Assembly: GCF_001027285.1 (NCBI RefSeq)
Contig: NZ_CP011509.1
Span: forward strand, 918,501-982,500
Direction of reading: 5' to 3'
Origin: Archangium gephyra
GTDB lineage: Bacteria; Myxococcota; Myxococcia; Myxococcales; Myxococcaceae
Length of the DNA stretch: 64,000 bases
The notes below the pieces were generated by a model. That model did no database searches. It was not told where the DNA came from and was given only the letters and a program-made list of their open reading frames with translations. The number at the start of each line of letters is the position of its first letter. Within the stretch, counting starts at the first letter, position 1. Both the position numbers and the translations under genes were made by a program. Positions 54,409 to 63,232 of the stretch are shown piece by piece.

Positions 54409-54511
54409 GGTGGGCCGAGGCTGGAGGAGGAGGCGCCGGGTGCGCAAGCGTTGCGGAGTCCACTCCGAGCACCTTCCCCACCACGCGCGGGGGATGGAGA
54501 CTGCGGACGTG

Positions 54512-56287
54512 ATGATTCGAGCCACCCTCTGCAGTGCCGTCCTGCTCCTGGTGCCCGCGTGTGCTCCGCGCACGGGCTCGGGGGCGGCGGCCTCCGCGTC
54601 CGCCATGGCCTCCACTCCCGCCGATGCCGAATACGCCCGCTTCGCCCGCGAGTACCTCGACTGGTACTACGCCGCGCACCCGGTGCGCGCGACGAGCCTG
54701 GGGCTGCACCAGCACGACGCGCGGGTGCAGGACCTGTCGGCCGAGGCCATCCAGCACCAGGCGAAGGCGCTGCACGGGTGGCTCGCGCGGCTGGAGCGGC
54801 TGGACCGGGCGGCGCTCACCGGGGATGCCGTGTTCGACGTGCGCATCCTGGAGAACGCCATCCGCGCGGAGTTGCTGGAGCTGGAGGAGGAGCGCGGCTG
54901 GCAGCGCAATCCGATGCTCTACAACAACGTGATCGCCAGTGCGCTCTCGTCGCTGTCGCAGCGGGAGTTCGCTCCGGTGGAGGAGCGGGTGCGGAGCCTG
55001 CTGGCGAGGATGGAGCGGATTGCGGCGGTGGTGGCGGCGGCGAAGGCCAACCTGCGCGACGTGCCCAAGCCGTGGGCCGAGCAGGGCCTGCGCGACACGC
55101 GCGGCACGGTGGGCTTCCTGCGCGGGGATCTGCCGAAGGCGCTGGAGGCGCAGGGGCTGGCGCGGGTGGATGCGGCGCTGCGTCAGGAGTTCACCGCGGC
55201 GCTGGCGCGGGCGGTGACCGAGGTGGAGGGCTTCGCACGATGGCAGGAGCAGGAGTTGCTGCCGAAGGCGAACGGGGATTTCCGGCTGGGGAAGGCGCTC
55301 TTCGAGAAGAAGCTGGCACTGGAGGAGCACGTGGCGCTGACGGCCGAGCAGCTGCGGGACGTCAACGAGCGGGCCATCCGGAGGTACCAGGAGTGGGTGG
55401 CGAAGGAGGCGGCGCGGGTGGACGCGACGAAGTCACCGGTGGCGGTGATGGACGCGCTGGCGCACGACCATCCGACGGCGGAGGAGCTGATTCCGACGGC
55501 GCGCAAGCAATTGGAGGAGTGCCAGCGGTTCGTGGTGGAGAAGGGGCTGCTGACGTTGCCCTCGGAGCGGCTGCCGACGGTGCGCGAGACGCCGCCGTAC
55601 GCGCGGATGGGCTTCGCGTCGATGGACACGCCGGGGCCATTCGAGACGCGGGCGACGGAGGCCTTCTACAACATCACCAACGTGGAGCCGGAGTGGACGG
55701 CGGAGCAGAAGGCGCAGCACCTGACGTACTTCAACCGGGCGGGGCTGTTGGGCATCACGGTGCACGAGGGGATGCCGGGACACTTCGTGCAGCTGCTGTA
55801 CGAGGCCCGGATTCCGACGGAGGTGCGCAAGGTGTTCACGCCGGCGTCGCTGGTGGAGGGCTGGGCGCACTACGTGGAGCAGATGATGGTGGACGAGGGC
55901 TTTGGCGGAGGAGACCCCGCGGTGCGGCTGGGGCAGCTGAGGCGGGCACTGCAACGGCATGCGCGGTGGCACGCGGGCCTGTCGATGCATGCTTTTGGTG
56001 AGACGGTGGAGGGAGCGGCGAAGCGCTACGCGGAGATCGCCTACTTCGAGCCCTTCCCGGCGCTACGCGAGGTGCAGCGGGGCACGTTCAACCCGACGTA
56101 TCTCTATTACGCACTGGGGCGGATGCAGATCCTGAAGCTTCGCGAGGACTACAAACGTTACCTGGAGGCGCGGGGACAGACGTTCTCATTGCGCGACTTC
56201 CACGACCGGTTCCTGCAACTGGGGTTGCCGGTGTCGTTGGCGCGGCAGGCGATGATGCCGGGGGACACGGGCCCGTCGCTGGAGTGA
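54512..56287 (+). CDS. DUF885 family lipoprotein (HEGMPGH metallopeptidase-like)
   Basis: A 591-residue lipoprotein with lipobox VPAC (cysteine about residue 17). It is a largely helical protein of the DUF885 family. The predicted zinc site is HEGMPGH (H418, E419, H423) with EGWAHY about 30 residues later supplying the third ligand. The mature protein would be periplasmic or outer-membrane bound. ATG 54512 begins the signal peptide; ATG 54494 is also in frame. A remnant of a second copy's last 30 codons lies at 58672-58764, beyond the toxin-immunity pair. Confidence 0.85.
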   Translation: MIRATLCSAVLLLVPACAPRTGSGAAASASAMASTPADAEYARFAREYLDWYYAAHPVRATSLGLHQHDARVQDLSAEAIQHQAKALHGWLARLERLDRAALTGDAVFDVRILENAIRAELLELEEERGWQRNPMLYNNVIASALSSLSQREFAPVEERVRSLLARMERIAAVVAAAKANLRDVPKPWAEQGLRDTRGTVGFLRGDLPKALEAQGLARVDAALRQEFTAALARAVTEVEGFARWQEQELLPKANGDFRLGKALFEKKLALEEHVALTAEQLRDVNERAIRRYQEWVAKEAARVDATKSPVAVMDALAHDHPTAEELIPTARKQLEECQRFVVEKGLLTLPSERLPTVRETPPYARMGFASMDTPGPFETRATEAFYNITNVEPEWTAEQKAQHLTYFNRAGLLGITVHEGMPGHFVQLLYEARIPTEVRKVFTPASLVEGWAHYVEQMMVDEGFGGGDPAVRLGQLRRALQRHARWHAGLSMHAFGETVEGAAKRYAEIAYFEPFPALREVQRGTFNPTYLYYALGRMQILKLREDYKRYLEARGQTFSLRDFHDRFLQLGLPVSLARQAMMPGDTGPSLE

Positions 56288-56300
56288 GCGGCATTTCCCC

Positions 56301-56960
56301 TCAAGCTGACTTCAAGCGGGCGAGCCAGTCCTGGAACTCGTCCCCCAGATTCATGATGAAGTCGAAGCGGCCGGTGGAGATCATCTCGACCAGCCGCCGG
56401 TCGCGGGCGATGAGCTCGGGCACGCTGGTGGGAAAATGGATGCCGGGCATGCCATCGAACAGGTAGCCCTGGTCCACCACGAGCATGTCGACGAAGTGGG
56501 AGAGGGTATCGAAGAAGCGGTCCACGTCCGAGGCGATGGGCAGGACGTACCTGTCCATATAGGCATCAATGTAGATGACGGGCTGGCGGCCCTGTTCGTC
56601 GGCCAGCTTGGGCACCACGGCGTAGTAGTAGGCGAGCCCGGGGATGTTTCCGAAGATGACAGAGGAGTGGAAGGGCTCCTCCGGGCGGCGAAATCCCTCT
56701 GTGTCCAGTGCGATTCCATTGAGCTGGTCATCGACCTGGTTGAGGAAGAGCTGCCCACCGGACTCATCTCCAAAATCGGCCCCGCCAAGGCGCCGGTAGA
56801 CGGCCGCGAGCACGGGGTCGAAGGGGTGGCCCGCGACGAGTACTCCCGCTTCGGGCGGGGAACGCCCAGGCGGCTGGATTTTCATGGCCAGCCCATGCTT
56901 CCGGTACACCTCGATCAACCGGTCGAGCCCAGGCAGTGGCATATCCGCATGCGTGGTCAT
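56301..56960 (-). CDS. SUKH (SMI1/KNR4)-family immunity protein
   Basis: A 219-residue cytoplasmic protein whose start overlaps the toxin stop as ATGA. The sequence follows the SMI1/KNR4 (SUKH) pattern: [14 protein letters not shown] near the N-terminus and repeated strands in [17 protein letters not shown] and [24 protein letters not shown] proteins are the most common immunity partners of polymorphic nuclease toxins. The coupled, immediately downstream position fits an antidote to the C-terminal domain of the lipoprotein toxin. Base composition is visibly less GC-rich than in the housekeeping genes around it. Confidence 0.85.
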   Translation of the reverse strand: MTTHADMPLPGLDRLIEVYRKHGLAMKIQPPGRSPPEAGVLVAGHPFDPVLAAVYRRLGGADFGDESGGQLFLNQVDDQLNGIALDTEGFRRPEEPFHSSVIFGNIPGLAYYYAVVPKLADEQGRQPVIYIDAYMDRYVLPIASDVDRFFDTLSHFVDMLVVDQGYLFDGMPGIHFPTSVPELIARDRRLVEMISTGRFDFIMNLGDEFQDWLARLKSA

Positions 56961-58624
56961 GTCAGGAGCAGATCTATCAGAACCTTTACTTCATCGAGTG
57001 CATCTGCCTCGGCCTTGGCGAGTGCGGATGCGGAGTGGCCTGTTTCATAACGTTGGTTGAACCAGCGACCGAAGTGCCGGTCGACGATGGCAGCGACTTT
57101 CCGTACGTCCTCGGCAGTGGCCCTGCCTTTCGCCGGACGGAACGCCGTCCAAACATTGTTGATTCTCTCATGTACGAGCCTGTGCACACCCCACAGGTTT
57201 TCCCTGGCGTTGATGTTCAACCGATCGAAGAGATGGGCGTACTCCAGGGGCAGGCGATGATGCACGGGATAGCGTCTCTTCCCATCATCAAGCAGTAGCT
57301 TCGCTAGGTCGGTATGGAACTTCCCGTAGAAGTCGTTGTGCGCCATCTGCCTGAGTTCTCTGCTCGCATCGCCGTCGAGCCTGGCGTCGAGGAGCTTCTC
57401 GAAGCGGGCCATGAGCTTGCGGAACTGCTCCTTCTCCGCGACTGACAGTCCTCGCGTCTGGGCCTTCGTCCACAAGCGATGGAACTGTTCGCGCTCCGCC
57501 GGACGTACCCGGGCGAGGAAGGAGCGGAACCAGGCCACGGCTTCCGAGCCGCCGCGAGCCAGGATGGGCGCCAGCCTGGGGGCCACGGCCTCGAAGAGCG
57601 CGATGCCACCGCGTAACGCGAGGCTGCTGATGAACCAGGTGGCGAGGAACTCGGTGCTGCTGACCCCCGCTTGGAGGAAGGCGTCCTGGGTCTCCTCCCT
57701 CCACTCGCGGAGGATGCGCTCGTAGAGCGCGTAGTGCTCGGCGACGAGGTCAGGCGGGGCCTCCGCGGCCGGGCGCAGTGTCCCGGCTTCCACCACGCGC
57801 CAGCGCGCATGCCGTTCCGTCCGGCGGTGCTCCGCCATCAGCGTCAACCGGAGCGTGCGCGGTCCGAGGCCGTGGGTGAAGGGCAGGAGCGCCTGGGTGA
57901 GTTGCGCGATCAGTTCCGGCGAAGGCTCTCGGATGGGCGCGCCACCCAGGGACTCGTATCGTGCGGTCGTCGCGCCAAGGACCCGCTCGTCATCCAACAG
58001 TACATCCGCCAGCACCGTGGCGCTGCCCCCATCGGGAACCCGCAGCCCCTTGGCCAGCTGGATGGCCACGGCATGCGCCTGGGCAAGAGTGTCCGCCGTT
58101 ACGCCCGTGCGCCGCACGGGTAACGTTCTGGCCTCCAGGGGCTTGGCGTTGTCCGAGGTGGTGAGGGCGCGCAGGCCCCAGCCGTGCCGCTCCCGGTGCA
58201 GGGTGAGGACAAGCTCTCCGGTGCGCGCGTTCACGTAGGTGGGCAGGTACGTCTCGAGCCCCGGGGCGAACGCGGCCGTTTTCAAAGCGAGGCCCGCGCT
58301 CGTGCCACCGCGCTTCCAGGACAGCAGAGTCAGTACACCGTTCTGCGCCCAGAAGCGGAAGACCAGATCGGCACCGGCCTCCTCCACGTGACTGGCCACT
58401 CCGCGCATGCCCGAGAGCGCTGCCGTGGCCTCGGCCCGGCGCGCTTCTTCGTCCGTCTCCACATGACGCGCCTCCCACGGTGGAGGCAGGTCCCTACCGG
58501 CTTCTTCTGCCGGAAGGTCTTCCTCGGGCTCGAGGCCCTCCATCGCCCCCGTCGTCGCACAGGCCTGAAGTATCAGGGCCAGGAGCCATATCCACCCGGC
58601 GGGTCGAGCCGTTCCCCATCTCAT
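56957..58624 (-). CDS. Lipoprotein toxin with C-terminal His-rich nuclease-like domain (SitA-like candidate)
   Basis: A 555-residue lipoprotein with lipobox LQAC (C22) and acidic residues after it. The N-terminal 290 residues are a soluble carrier part with no hit that I recognise. A hydrophobic segment follows (about 330-360), then a basic helical region, and a C-terminal domain with PVHHRLPLEYAHLFDRLNIN and NLWGVHRLVHERINNVW (about 450-490). That is the layout of HNH/His-Me-finger toxins of the xHH class. A SUKH immunity gene is coupled downstream. The combination of lipoprotein signal, variable toxin tip and immunity gene matches the SitA/SitI outer-membrane-exchange toxins of Myxococcus. 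The exact nuclease family is not certain. Confidence 0.78.
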   Translation of the reverse strand: MRWGTARPAGWIWLLALILQACATTGAMEGLEPEEDLPAEEAGRDLPPPWEARHVETDEEARRAEATAALSGMRGVASHVEEAGADLVFRFWAQNGVLTLLSWKRGGTSAGLALKTAAFAPGLETYLPTYVNARTGELVLTLHRERHGWGLRALTTSDNAKPLEARTLPVRRTGVTADTLAQAHAVAIQLAKGLRVPDGGSATVLADVLLDDERVLGATTARYESLGGAPIREPSPELIAQLTQALLPFTHGLGPRTLRLTLMAEHRRTERHARWRVVEAGTLRPAAEAPPDLVAEHYALYERILREWREETQDAFLQAGVSSTEFLATWFISSLALRGGIALFEAVAPRLAPILARGGSEAVAWFRSFLARVRPAEREQFHRLWTKAQTRGLSVAEKEQFRKLMARFEKLLDARLDGDASRELRQMAHNDFYGKFHTDLAKLLLDDGKRRYPVHHRLPLEYAHLFDRLNINARENLWGVHRLVHERINNVWTAFRPAKGRATAEDVRKVAAIVDRHFGRWFNQRYETGHSASALAKAEADALDEVKVLIDLLLT

Positions 58625-58671
58625 ATTGGGGAGAGCCTATACTTGGAGTCTTCCGATACCTGCCTGGGTGC

Positions 58672-58764
58672 GATTTCCACGACCAGTTTCTGCAACTCGG
58701 ACTACCCGTGCCGCTGGTGCGGCAGGCGCTGATGCCGGGGGACACGAGTTCGTTGCTGCAGTAG
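58672..58764 (+). pseudogene. 3' remnant of a second DUF885 gene
   Basis: The last 30 codons of a DUF885 reading frame survive, ending at a TAG. 22 of 30 residues match the C-terminus of the intact gene at 54512-56287 ([20 protein letters not shown]). No start or upstream part is present: the frame is cut just before the promoter/start region of the toxin gene. It is either the remains of a tandem paralogue or a duplicated 3' end at an insertion boundary. Confidence 0.8.
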
Positions 58765-58827
58765 CGTGTGCCTCCTCACGGTCTCCGCTTCGATATTCCG
58801 AAGCGGCCGAGGAGGGGGGAGTACCGC

Positions 58828-60273
58828 ATGAAGCGTGTAGTGATTGCGAGTATGCTGCTGTCCACGCCTGTTCTTGCCGCGGACTATCGAGACTGCAAGG
58901 AATTGTTCGTGTCACCCATGGAAGTACTTGCTCCTGAAACCAAGTCCACTGGAGCAGCCTGGGACAACGGGTCACATGCAGACCCCGAGCTGATGGCCAG
59001 GCCTGCCGAGCGAAACGATGTACCCAGCGTCGCCATCGGGCCAAAGTTGGAGGATACGCCCAAGCCTCGTTGGAACAGCATCTTCGTGGACGAGACAAGT
59101 ACGGGGGCGTGGCTTCCGGTGCGCGTGGGGGACAGTGTCAAGCTGAGCCTCGTTGACCGTGATGCCATGTCGGACGATTTGATGGCGCAGTACATCGTGG
59201 AAGTACCGAAGCAACTCGCGACAAATGGAGTCACTTTTGTCGTGGCAGGGGGGGACACACGCAACCCTCTGTTTCTTCGTATTTCCGCCACTGACGGCAA
59301 GCGTGCGTGTTCGGGGGTCGAGTCCCTGGAACCGCTCGTTTACGAACTGCCCAAGCCGGCCTTCATTGCGAAGGTGGACACCGCGCTCTTCGAGAAGATC
59401 AAGGCCTATAACCGCTGCAGCGTGAACGGAGCCTCGGCTGCATGCAAGGCGGCGAACTACACTGCTGTGTACGGTGACATCAACAAGGACGGTGTCACTG
59501 ATACGATCGTCAAGGGAGGGCCCTTCGGTGGTGGAAAGGCCATCGTGATCGCCATCACTCAGGGCTTCGAGCCGTCGACTCGTCAGGACGTCTTCCTGGG
59601 CGCCTGCGAGGACATGGGAGTCTCGGCTTCGGGCGAGGCCGCCTGCACTGCGGAAGGGAAGACGACCCTCATCTCCATGAGCAACGGCAAGGCGGAAGCC
59701 CGGGAGGCTTCCGCGAAGGAAGTGGAGGACGTGAGCGCGAATACGGCTGCGCTCAAGGCCGGGGAGGCCAAGGCCAACCTGAAGGCGCTCTTCACGTCAC
59801 AGCGAGCGTTCTTGCAGGAGAAGGATCGGTACTCAGCCAATGCTGTCGAGCTCGGGTATTCTCCCGAGCGAGGAAACCGCTATGCCTATTTCCTCACCGC
59901 CCGCGGGGTCATCCAGAAGCGCGATTCGGCGCAGCTCCTCTCGCAGCAGACCGTCAACATCATCGCTCCGGACACGCATCAGCATTCGGATGCGGTTCTC
60001 CCTTCTGGGTTGAAGGAAGCGGGCTGCCCTCTGACTTTTGGCACGAACCAGGACGGGGAGCCGGTGGGATTGGGCGTCTCGGGTGCTGGCTCGGAGCAGC
60101 ATTTCATCGCCTACGCCATCGGCAACGTGGATTCGGATCCGGACATGGACTGCTGGTCCATTTCCGATGTGGAGCGCAAGACGAAGAGCGGGGATACCAT
60201 TCCTGCTGGTGTGCCTTTCCAGGAGCGTAGCGACTACGAGGAGCCCAAGACGGCGACCTCTCCGACGCCGTGA
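58828..60273 (+). CDS. Secreted protein with a pilin-like C-terminal domain
   Basis: A 481-residue exported protein; signal peptide to about residue 17 (VLAAD); GGAGGGGGGAG precedes the ATG. The first 300 residues are a mixed beta domain with an acidic Ca-like loop (DINKDGVTDT) and several cysteines. Around 309-360 the sequence KANLKALFTSQRAFLQEKDR, then YS and GYSPERGNRYAYFL, closely follows the first globular part of deltaproteobacterial type IV pilins (PilA). The pilin N-terminal processing site and hydrophobic helix are missing. Codon use is less GC-rich than that of neighbours. Function unknown. Confidence 0.7.
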   Translation: MKRVVIASMLLSTPVLAADYRDCKELFVSPMEVLAPETKSTGAAWDNGSHADPELMARPAERNDVPSVAIGPKLEDTPKPRWNSIFVDETSTGAWLPVRVGDSVKLSLVDRDAMSDDLMAQYIVEVPKQLATNGVTFVVAGGDTRNPLFLRISATDGKRACSGVESLEPLVYELPKPAFIAKVDTALFEKIKAYNRCSVNGASAACKAANYTAVYGDINKDGVTDTIVKGGPFGGGKAIVIAITQGFEPSTRQDVFLGACEDMGVSASGEAACTAEGKTTLISMSNGKAEAREASAKEVEDVSANTAALKAGEAKANLKALFTSQRAFLQEKDRYSANAVELGYSPERGNRYAYFLTARGVIQKRDSAQLLSQQTVNIIAPDTHQHSDAVLPSGLKEAGCPLTFGTNQDGEPVGLGVSGAGSEQHFIAYAIGNVDSDPDMDCWSISDVERKTKSGDTIPAGVPFQERSDYEEPKTATSPTP

Positions 60274-60375
60274 TGCGCCCTTTGGCCTGATGAGGTCACT
60301 GGTGGTCGAGCGCGAAATCACGACCACGGGTGACGGCGCGCCCGAGGGCACAAGGCACGAAGACGACCCGTCGTG

Positions 60376-61011
60376 TCATGTTCGCCCTCGGGAAGTGTCG
60401 CTGAGGTGACGGGCTCGGGATGCCCGTGCCTTGTTCGTCGATGTTGCAGGAACTTGTTCCGCAAGTTGGGTCTGGAGTTCCTTCGCGTTGGCAAGGCCTC
60501 GCTGCAAGATTTGTATGCGCGCTGCGTAGATGAACTCGGGCAATACATGGTTTGTCATGCAGTCCATGTGCGTGCGGAGCGGGGACGTCACGGGGACACC
60601 CCCAGCCCAGGTCAAGTCGCGCCCCTTCACGTCCGCGAAGTACAGGCGAACTCCAGGTGGAGTGCGGAGCCGTCGCCGTGACCAGGCCGCTGGCAGGGTG
60701 AGGTGATGCACCGCCGGCAGGGCGTCCGAAAGCTGGTGCAGCGAGAGCGCTGTCTCGTGGCTGAAGACGCCCGCTTGCTCGCTCCATAGCCAGAGCACGA
60801 TGAGCTCCTCGTGCTCTCCAGCCGGGTAGTGCGTGAGCCGGTAGACGCCACGACGGGCGCGCTGCAGACGGCCCTGCTTCACATGGTGGGTCAGGAGCGG
60901 CAGGGAGTAGCCGGCCTCCTGCGCCTGCTGCGTGGTGACGTAGCCGCCCTGGCCCGCGGCGATTTCGTAGAGCTGCCCCCAATCGGGCGGATTCGGGCGA
61001 TTCGGCTGCAT
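60376..61011 (-). CDS. AbiEi-like antitoxin/transcriptional regulator, orphan
   Basis: A 211-residue protein matching the AbiEi antitoxin family. It has an N-terminal winged helix (LYEIAAGQGGYVTTQQAQEA, then GYSLPLLTHHVKQGRLQRAR), the RGVYRLTHYP wing, and a C-terminal domain with ELIVLWLWSEQAGVFSHETA followed by LSLHQLSDALP. In type IV AbiE systems such proteins repress their own operon and offset an AbiEii nucleotidyltransferase toxin. No AbiEii gene adjoins it on either side, so it may be a solitary regulator or the remainder of a lost pair. The tail is basic. Confidence 0.85.
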   Translation of the reverse strand: MQPNRPNPPDWGQLYEIAAGQGGYVTTQQAQEAGYSLPLLTHHVKQGRLQRARRGVYRLTHYPAGEHEELIVLWLWSEQAGVFSHETALSLHQLSDALPAVHHLTLPAAWSRRRLRTPPGVRLYFADVKGRDLTWAGGVPVTSPLRTHMDCMTNHVLPEFIYAARIQILQRGLANAKELQTQLAEQVPATSTNKARASRARHLSDTSRGRT

Positions 61012-61054
61012 GCACGAATGTTAAATCTAATTGAATGTTCGTGCACGAGGTGGA

Positions 61055-61087
61055 CCCTCACCCCAGCCCTCTCCCAGAGGGAGAGGG
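61055..61087. repeat. CCCTCTCCC/GGGAGAGGG hairpin repeat, copy 4
   Basis: CCCTCACCCC followed by CCCTCTCCC (61067-61075), loop AGA, and GGGAGAGGG (61079-61087). Perfect stem. It lies between the lipoxygenase 3' end and the AbiEi-like gene start. Confidence 0.88.
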
Positions 61088-61130
61088 AGTCGCGTGCCAC
61101 GTCCTCCGGGCCACCCCCCAGCAGGCCGCG

Positions 61131-63173
61131 TCAGATGTTGATGCTCTGCGGAATCGCCGTGGGCAGCAGCGTCTCGTAGGGGATGCGCGAGAGGTTGCGC
61201 CGGCCGATCTCCTGCTCCGTGGCGCGCAGGCGCTTCTGGAAGACCTCGAGCGCGGGCCACACGCGCGCGTCCGAGAACCAGGGCTCGCGCAGGTACGTGT
61301 CGTAGCCGCCGAGCCGCGTGAAGTACACGTTGCCCAGCCCGAAGGTGACCGCCTGCTGCAGGAAGGCCATCTGCAACGGCGGCAGGTGGGTCAGCTCGGT
61401 GCGCGCGGGCAGCTCCTCCACGGAGGTGGGCGCGGGGGCGTAGGCCGCCAGCGGCAGGGCCGGGGTGTAGCTCATGATGGTCCGCTGCGGGAAGTTGACC
61501 GCCGCGTGCTGCGCGCTCGCGGTGAAGATGACGTAGGTGGCCAGGTCCACCAGGTACTCGAACGTCTGGATGCCCGTGCCGTTCTCCCCCACGTCCTTCA
61601 GCTTGCCGGCCTCGGGGCTGGACAGCTCGGTGACCCAGGCCTGCAGCTCGTAGTCGCTGCGCACGGCGGCGTCATCGTTGTAGTAGATGGACAGGTACTC
61701 GCTCACCCAGGCGCGGATGTCGTTCCAGAGCAGCAGCCCATCATCGCGGTACGGGTAGTCCGGCAGCTTCGAGGCGTCCTCCACCCGGCGGGCCGCCAGC
61801 GCCCGGGGCAGGAACGCCTGGTTGATGGAGTGGTTGGCCACGGCCTGGATGCTCAACTGGGTGGAGGCCTTGATCTCTCCGCCGAGCAGCTGGTCCACGG
61901 GGCCCCCGGGCGCGATGAGCGAGGTCTCCGCGGCGTTGTTGATGGCCAGGGTGCCCTGGAAGTGGGGCGTCAGCAGGACGTAGAGCGGGTGCTCGGGGGC
62001 GAGCTGGCGGTGCGTGGACAGGGTGAACTCCTCGAGGACCAGGTGCGTGAGCCCCAGGTGCGAGATGAGCTCGTGATAGTTGCCATCCGCCACCTGCACG
62101 TGCAGGCGCGCCAGGCGCCAGGAGGTGCCGTCCGCCGGGGTGAAGATGGGGTTGGAGCGGCCCGGCGTCTGCGAGCACTGGATGGCCACCGCGCGCAGCT
62201 TCCGGTCGGACTGGCTCGCGGCGGGCACGGCGAACAGGGCGAGCGGCGCTTCGATGTACTTCTGCCCGCCCGAGGTCTGTCCGGTGGGAATGCCCTGGAA
62301 GACGGCGTAGTCCAGCAGGTAGAGCCGTCCCTCACTGCCCGCGCGCGCCAGGGAGTCCTCCGGGCCCATCACGGCCTGGAACTGCGCGTCCGTCACCGGG
62401 AACTTCTCGGGGAGCGCGTCGATGCCCTGGAGCAGCACCGGGTTGGGTCCGGCCAGCCGCATGCGCGCGAAGATGAGGTCGGTCTCGTAGTTGCTGGCGA
62501 CCGACGGCGGCTGCAGCAGCGAGAACTGGTCCGCGTAGTCGGCGAGCGACGCCGCCTGGCCGAACAGTCCCAGGTACCGCAGGAACAGCTCACCGGCCTC
62601 GGACAGCAGCTTCTTGAGCAGGGTGTCGACGAGGTCGAGGATGTCCTGCCCGATGGAGGGCGCATCCAGCGCGGCCTGGGTGGCGAGCTCGGAGACCAGC
62701 GCGACACCGGCGGTGTCTTCCAGTATCTGGCCCGCCGCCTTGAGCAGCGTCCGGGGGCGCTCGATGACACCGGCGATGATCGCCACACCCGGCGAGCGCG
62801 GGGCCTGGTGGAGCCGGGCGGTCCGGTCCGACAGCCGGCTGAAGCCCTCCGTCAGGTCCTGGTGGAAGTCCTCGACCTTCTGGAGCTCCGGCTCGGACAG
62901 GTTGGCGTCGTTCTGGATCGCCTCTCCGTTGTCGAAGAGCTTCGCGCCGATGGCCAGCACGTTGCCCAGCAACTGCAGCGCGGTGGTGGCGATGCCATCC
63001 AACCAGACGAAGGAGAAGGAGTCCTGACGGGGAACCTGGGCCGCGATCCCCAGCGGGCTCAGCCTGCTGTCGAAGTTGTAGGCGTAGACCTGCCGCTGGG
63101 TCGTGAGCGTGGCGAGGCGCTGCTGCTGCTGGGTGGGCGAGTCATTCTGCGGAAGGGAGGGAATGAGAGACAT
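61131..63173 (-). CDS. Bacterial lipoxygenase
   Basis: A 680-residue enzyme with no signal peptide; GGAG precedes ATG 63173. The iron-binding region is HELISHLGLTHLVLEEFTL (about residues 365-383), which holds two metal histidines five residues apart, followed by HPLYVLLTPHFQGTLAIN. The second metal cluster is QHAAVNFPQ near residue 559, and the chain ends in Ile, whose carboxylate is the fifth ligand. It inserts O2 into polyunsaturated fatty acids to give hydroperoxides. Such enzymes are sporadic in bacteria and known in myxobacteria. The first 60 residues are an extra N-terminal part. Confidence 0.93.
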   Translation of the reverse strand: MSLIPSLPQNDSPTQQQQRLATLTTQRQVYAYNFDSRLSPLGIAAQVPRQDSFSFVWLDGIATTALQLLGNVLAIGAKLFDNGEAIQNDANLSEPELQKVEDFHQDLTEGFSRLSDRTARLHQAPRSPGVAIIAGVIERPRTLLKAAGQILEDTAGVALVSELATQAALDAPSIGQDILDLVDTLLKKLLSEAGELFLRYLGLFGQAASLADYADQFSLLQPPSVASNYETDLIFARMRLAGPNPVLLQGIDALPEKFPVTDAQFQAVMGPEDSLARAGSEGRLYLLDYAVFQGIPTGQTSGGQKYIEAPLALFAVPAASQSDRKLRAVAIQCSQTPGRSNPIFTPADGTSWRLARLHVQVADGNYHELISHLGLTHLVLEEFTLSTHRQLAPEHPLYVLLTPHFQGTLAINNAAETSLIAPGGPVDQLLGGEIKASTQLSIQAVANHSINQAFLPRALAARRVEDASKLPDYPYRDDGLLLWNDIRAWVSEYLSIYYNDDAAVRSDYELQAWVTELSSPEAGKLKDVGENGTGIQTFEYLVDLATYVIFTASAQHAAVNFPQRTIMSYTPALPLAAYAPAPTSVEELPARTELTHLPPLQMAFLQQAVTFGLGNVYFTRLGGYDTYLREPWFSDARVWPALEVFQKRLRATEQEIGRRNLSRIPYETLLPTAIPQSINI

Positions 63174-63232
63174 GGCGCTCCTGGGTGGTGGGGCCATGCA
63201 TCATCACCTGGGTACCCTTCCTTCCCAACCCG

